Positions 62,791 through 64,000 of a stretch of DNA of 64,000 nucleotides are shown here, in pieces. The first letter of the stretch is position 1. Each line of letters opens with the position of its first letter. A program made the translations under genes and the position numbers. Source of the DNA: Methylolobus aquaticus. GTDB taxonomy: Bacteria > Pseudomonadota > Gammaproteobacteria > Methylococcales > Methylococcaceae. Under the pieces are notes generated by a model that worked only from the letters and a program-made list of their open reading frames with translations, made no database searches and was not told where the DNA came from. The stretch covers positions 1 through 64,000 of the forward strand of contig SEYW01000017.1 in the NCBI GenBank assembly GCA_004168015.1, in the 5' to 3' direction.

Positions 62791-64000
62791 GCCAGAGCAG
62801 CGGACCCGATCCGATCCCCACCGAAGAACGCCCGCTTTCGAGCGTCGAGGACGGGCAGCGCGGCGACCCGAAAGCGGACCCGCCCAAGGGCCAAACGACC
62901 GATAACAGCCCCGCAACGGGCGGCGCCCCGTCGCGGGTTTTCCGCAATGCCGCTGCTCAGATCGGCGGACGGGGCCTGTACCTCCTAACCCGCGTTGCAC
63001 TGCCCCCGTTTATCCTCGAACACATCAGCCTGCAGGAATATGGCATCTGGGCGACCTGCTTTCTGCTGATCGGCTACATCGGCATGGGCACATTCGGTAT
63101 TGCCGGCGTCTACATCCGCTACTCCGCGGAATACTATGCGCGCGGCGAAATGGAGCGCATCGGCCGGCTCGTCGGCGCCGGTATCCTGTTGACCGGAACC
63201 GTGAGCGCTGCGCTGATCATCGCACTCTACGCGTGCATGCCCATTCTGTTTCGCTGGTTTCACATCGAACCGGAACTGCAGGGCATAGCCGGCGTGTCGA
63301 TCCTGAGCGTCATCGGCGCAATGCTGCTCGATCTGCTGCTGCCCTATGGCTACGTGCTCCAGGGTATCCACCGCAACGCCGAGCAAACGATCGTCAACGT
63401 TCTGAGCTTCCTGCTGGAGACGGCCCTGATCGTCGTTTTCCTGATCAAGGGATGGGGACTCGCGGGACTCCTGGCTGCCTACGTACTGCGTTCGATCTTC
63501 GCGCTGATGGTCATGCTGGCCTGGTTCCCCCGCATCCTCCCCGGATTCCGCATTCGCTTTCGAGGCCTGGGGCGCGACGAGTTCCGGCTGTTCTACCGCT
63601 ATGGTGGCGCGCTGCAGCTGATCGGTGTCATCGCGATGTTTCTGAATACCAGCGAACGCGCCATCGCCGGCTATCTGACCAAGGGGGTGGGCTCCGTAGG
63701 CCTGCTCGATATCGGCCAGAAGTTTCCGGTGATGATCTCCCAGATCTTCAATGCGGCCACGAACACCTATCTGTCGGCGTTCACGCATTTGCACAGCCTC
63801 GATCAGCACCAGGAGCTCCAGCGTCTTTACGTCAAGTCCTCGCGCTATCTGAACCTGCTGAACGGTTTGGCGATGGGTTTCCTGGCGCCCTTTGCCCTTG
63901 CACTGATTACCGCCTGGATGGGCAAGTGGATCCCTTATGAGGAGGCGGGCACGGTGCTGCTCTACGCGGCGCTCGGCTTTCACGTGCAGGCGCTCACCGG
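62787..64000 (+). CDS. Wzx-type oligosaccharide flippase, truncated by the window edge
   Basis: 404 codons visible without a stop. A hydrophilic, Pro/Gly/Asp-rich leader of about 48 residues is followed by at least eight hydrophobic segments of the MOP (oligosaccharide flippase) superfamily, from AAAQIGGRGLYLLTRVALPPFIL. It should move lipid-linked repeat units across the inner membrane. GTG start overlaps the preceding stop and is preceded by GGGGGA at 62775-62780. The C-terminal part lies outside the window. Confidence 0.85.
   Translation, partial: MSQSSGPDPIPTEERPLSSVEDGQRGDPKADPPKGQTTDNSPATGGAPSRVFRNAAAQIGGRGLYLLTRVALPPFILEHISLQEYGIWATCFLLIGYIGMGTFGIAGVYIRYSAEYYARGEMERIGRLVGAGILLTGTVSAALIIALYACMPILFRWFHIEPELQGIAGVSILSVIGAMLLDLLLPYGYVLQGIHRNAEQTIVNVLSFLLETALIVVFLIKGWGLAGLLAAYVLRSIFALMVMLAWFPRILPGFRIRFRGLGRDEFRLFYRYGGALQLIGVIAMFLNTSERAIAGYLTKGVGSVGLLDIGQKFPVMISQIFNAATNTYLSAFTHLHSLDQHQELQRLYVKSSRYLNLLNGLAMGFLAPFALALITAWMGKWIPYEEAGTVLLYAALGFHVQALT

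Overview
The window is a continuous piece of a GC-rich gammaproteobacterial chromosome. Gene content and order point to a sulfur-oxidising member of the Chromatiales/Acidiferrobacterales kind. This rests on a flavocytochrome c sulfide dehydrogenase pair at the left end, the classical gammaproteobacterial run accA-tilS-pyrG-kdsA-eno-ftsB-ispD-ispF-truD, and a Rrf2-controlled SUF operon that uses SufU. The taxonomic placement is an inference from gene content only. No tRNA, rRNA, CRISPR array, insertion sequence or prophage was recognised.

Layout. Bases 1-463 are non-coding and hold a leftward promoter with T-tracts, probably serving a transcript outside the window. 464-2049: fccA-fccB (sulfide oxidation). 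2101-3896: a small membrane protein, a DUF4202 protein and a dienelactone hydrolase. 3940-13208: housekeeping genes for fatty acid, tRNA, CTP, Kdo, glycolysis, division and isoprenoid functions, many with overlapping stop/start codons. 13359-16500: CBS protein, ArsC, WrbA, Hda and a PanE-like reductase. 16565-25436: hemerythrin-like protein, a stand-alone DUF2126 protein, icd, a dipeptide epimerase, an aldo/keto reductase and a Kef-type antiporter.

25555-29298 holds two paralogous radical SAM/SPASM proteins facing tail to tail, each with a different C-terminal domain of a kind seen in surface-glycan enzymes. A DMT transporter and PEP carboxylase follow. 34085-35927 is the methionine-salvage operon mtnB-mtnD-mtnC with a good promoter. 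The intergenic stretch 35928-36288 has a promoter, a bipartite stem-loop and an intrinsic-terminator-like hairpin in front of a Tat-exported M15-like (DUF882) peptidase. It looks like a leader RNA or small RNA. 37116-43288 has a phosphodiesterase, a polytopic membrane protein, a methyltransferase and an L,D-transpeptidase.

43447-49548 is a SUF Fe-S assembly operon (regulator, sufB, C, D, S, U, Rieske ferredoxin) with an IscR-like palindrome at its promoter. 49646-50092 is an SH3-domain exported protein. From 50342 to the right edge lies an exopolysaccharide locus: three proteins with the polyprenyl-phosphate sugar transferase fold (only the middle one has intact motifs), a WecG/TagA-type transferase fused to one of them, an acyltransferase, several glycosyltransferases, a methyltransferase and a truncated Wzx-type flippase. 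Its two arms diverge from a regulatory gap at 60334-60562.

Most likely places for undescribed biology are the radical SAM pair, the structured leader at 36092-36245, and the degenerate sugar transferase fusions at 50342-53855.
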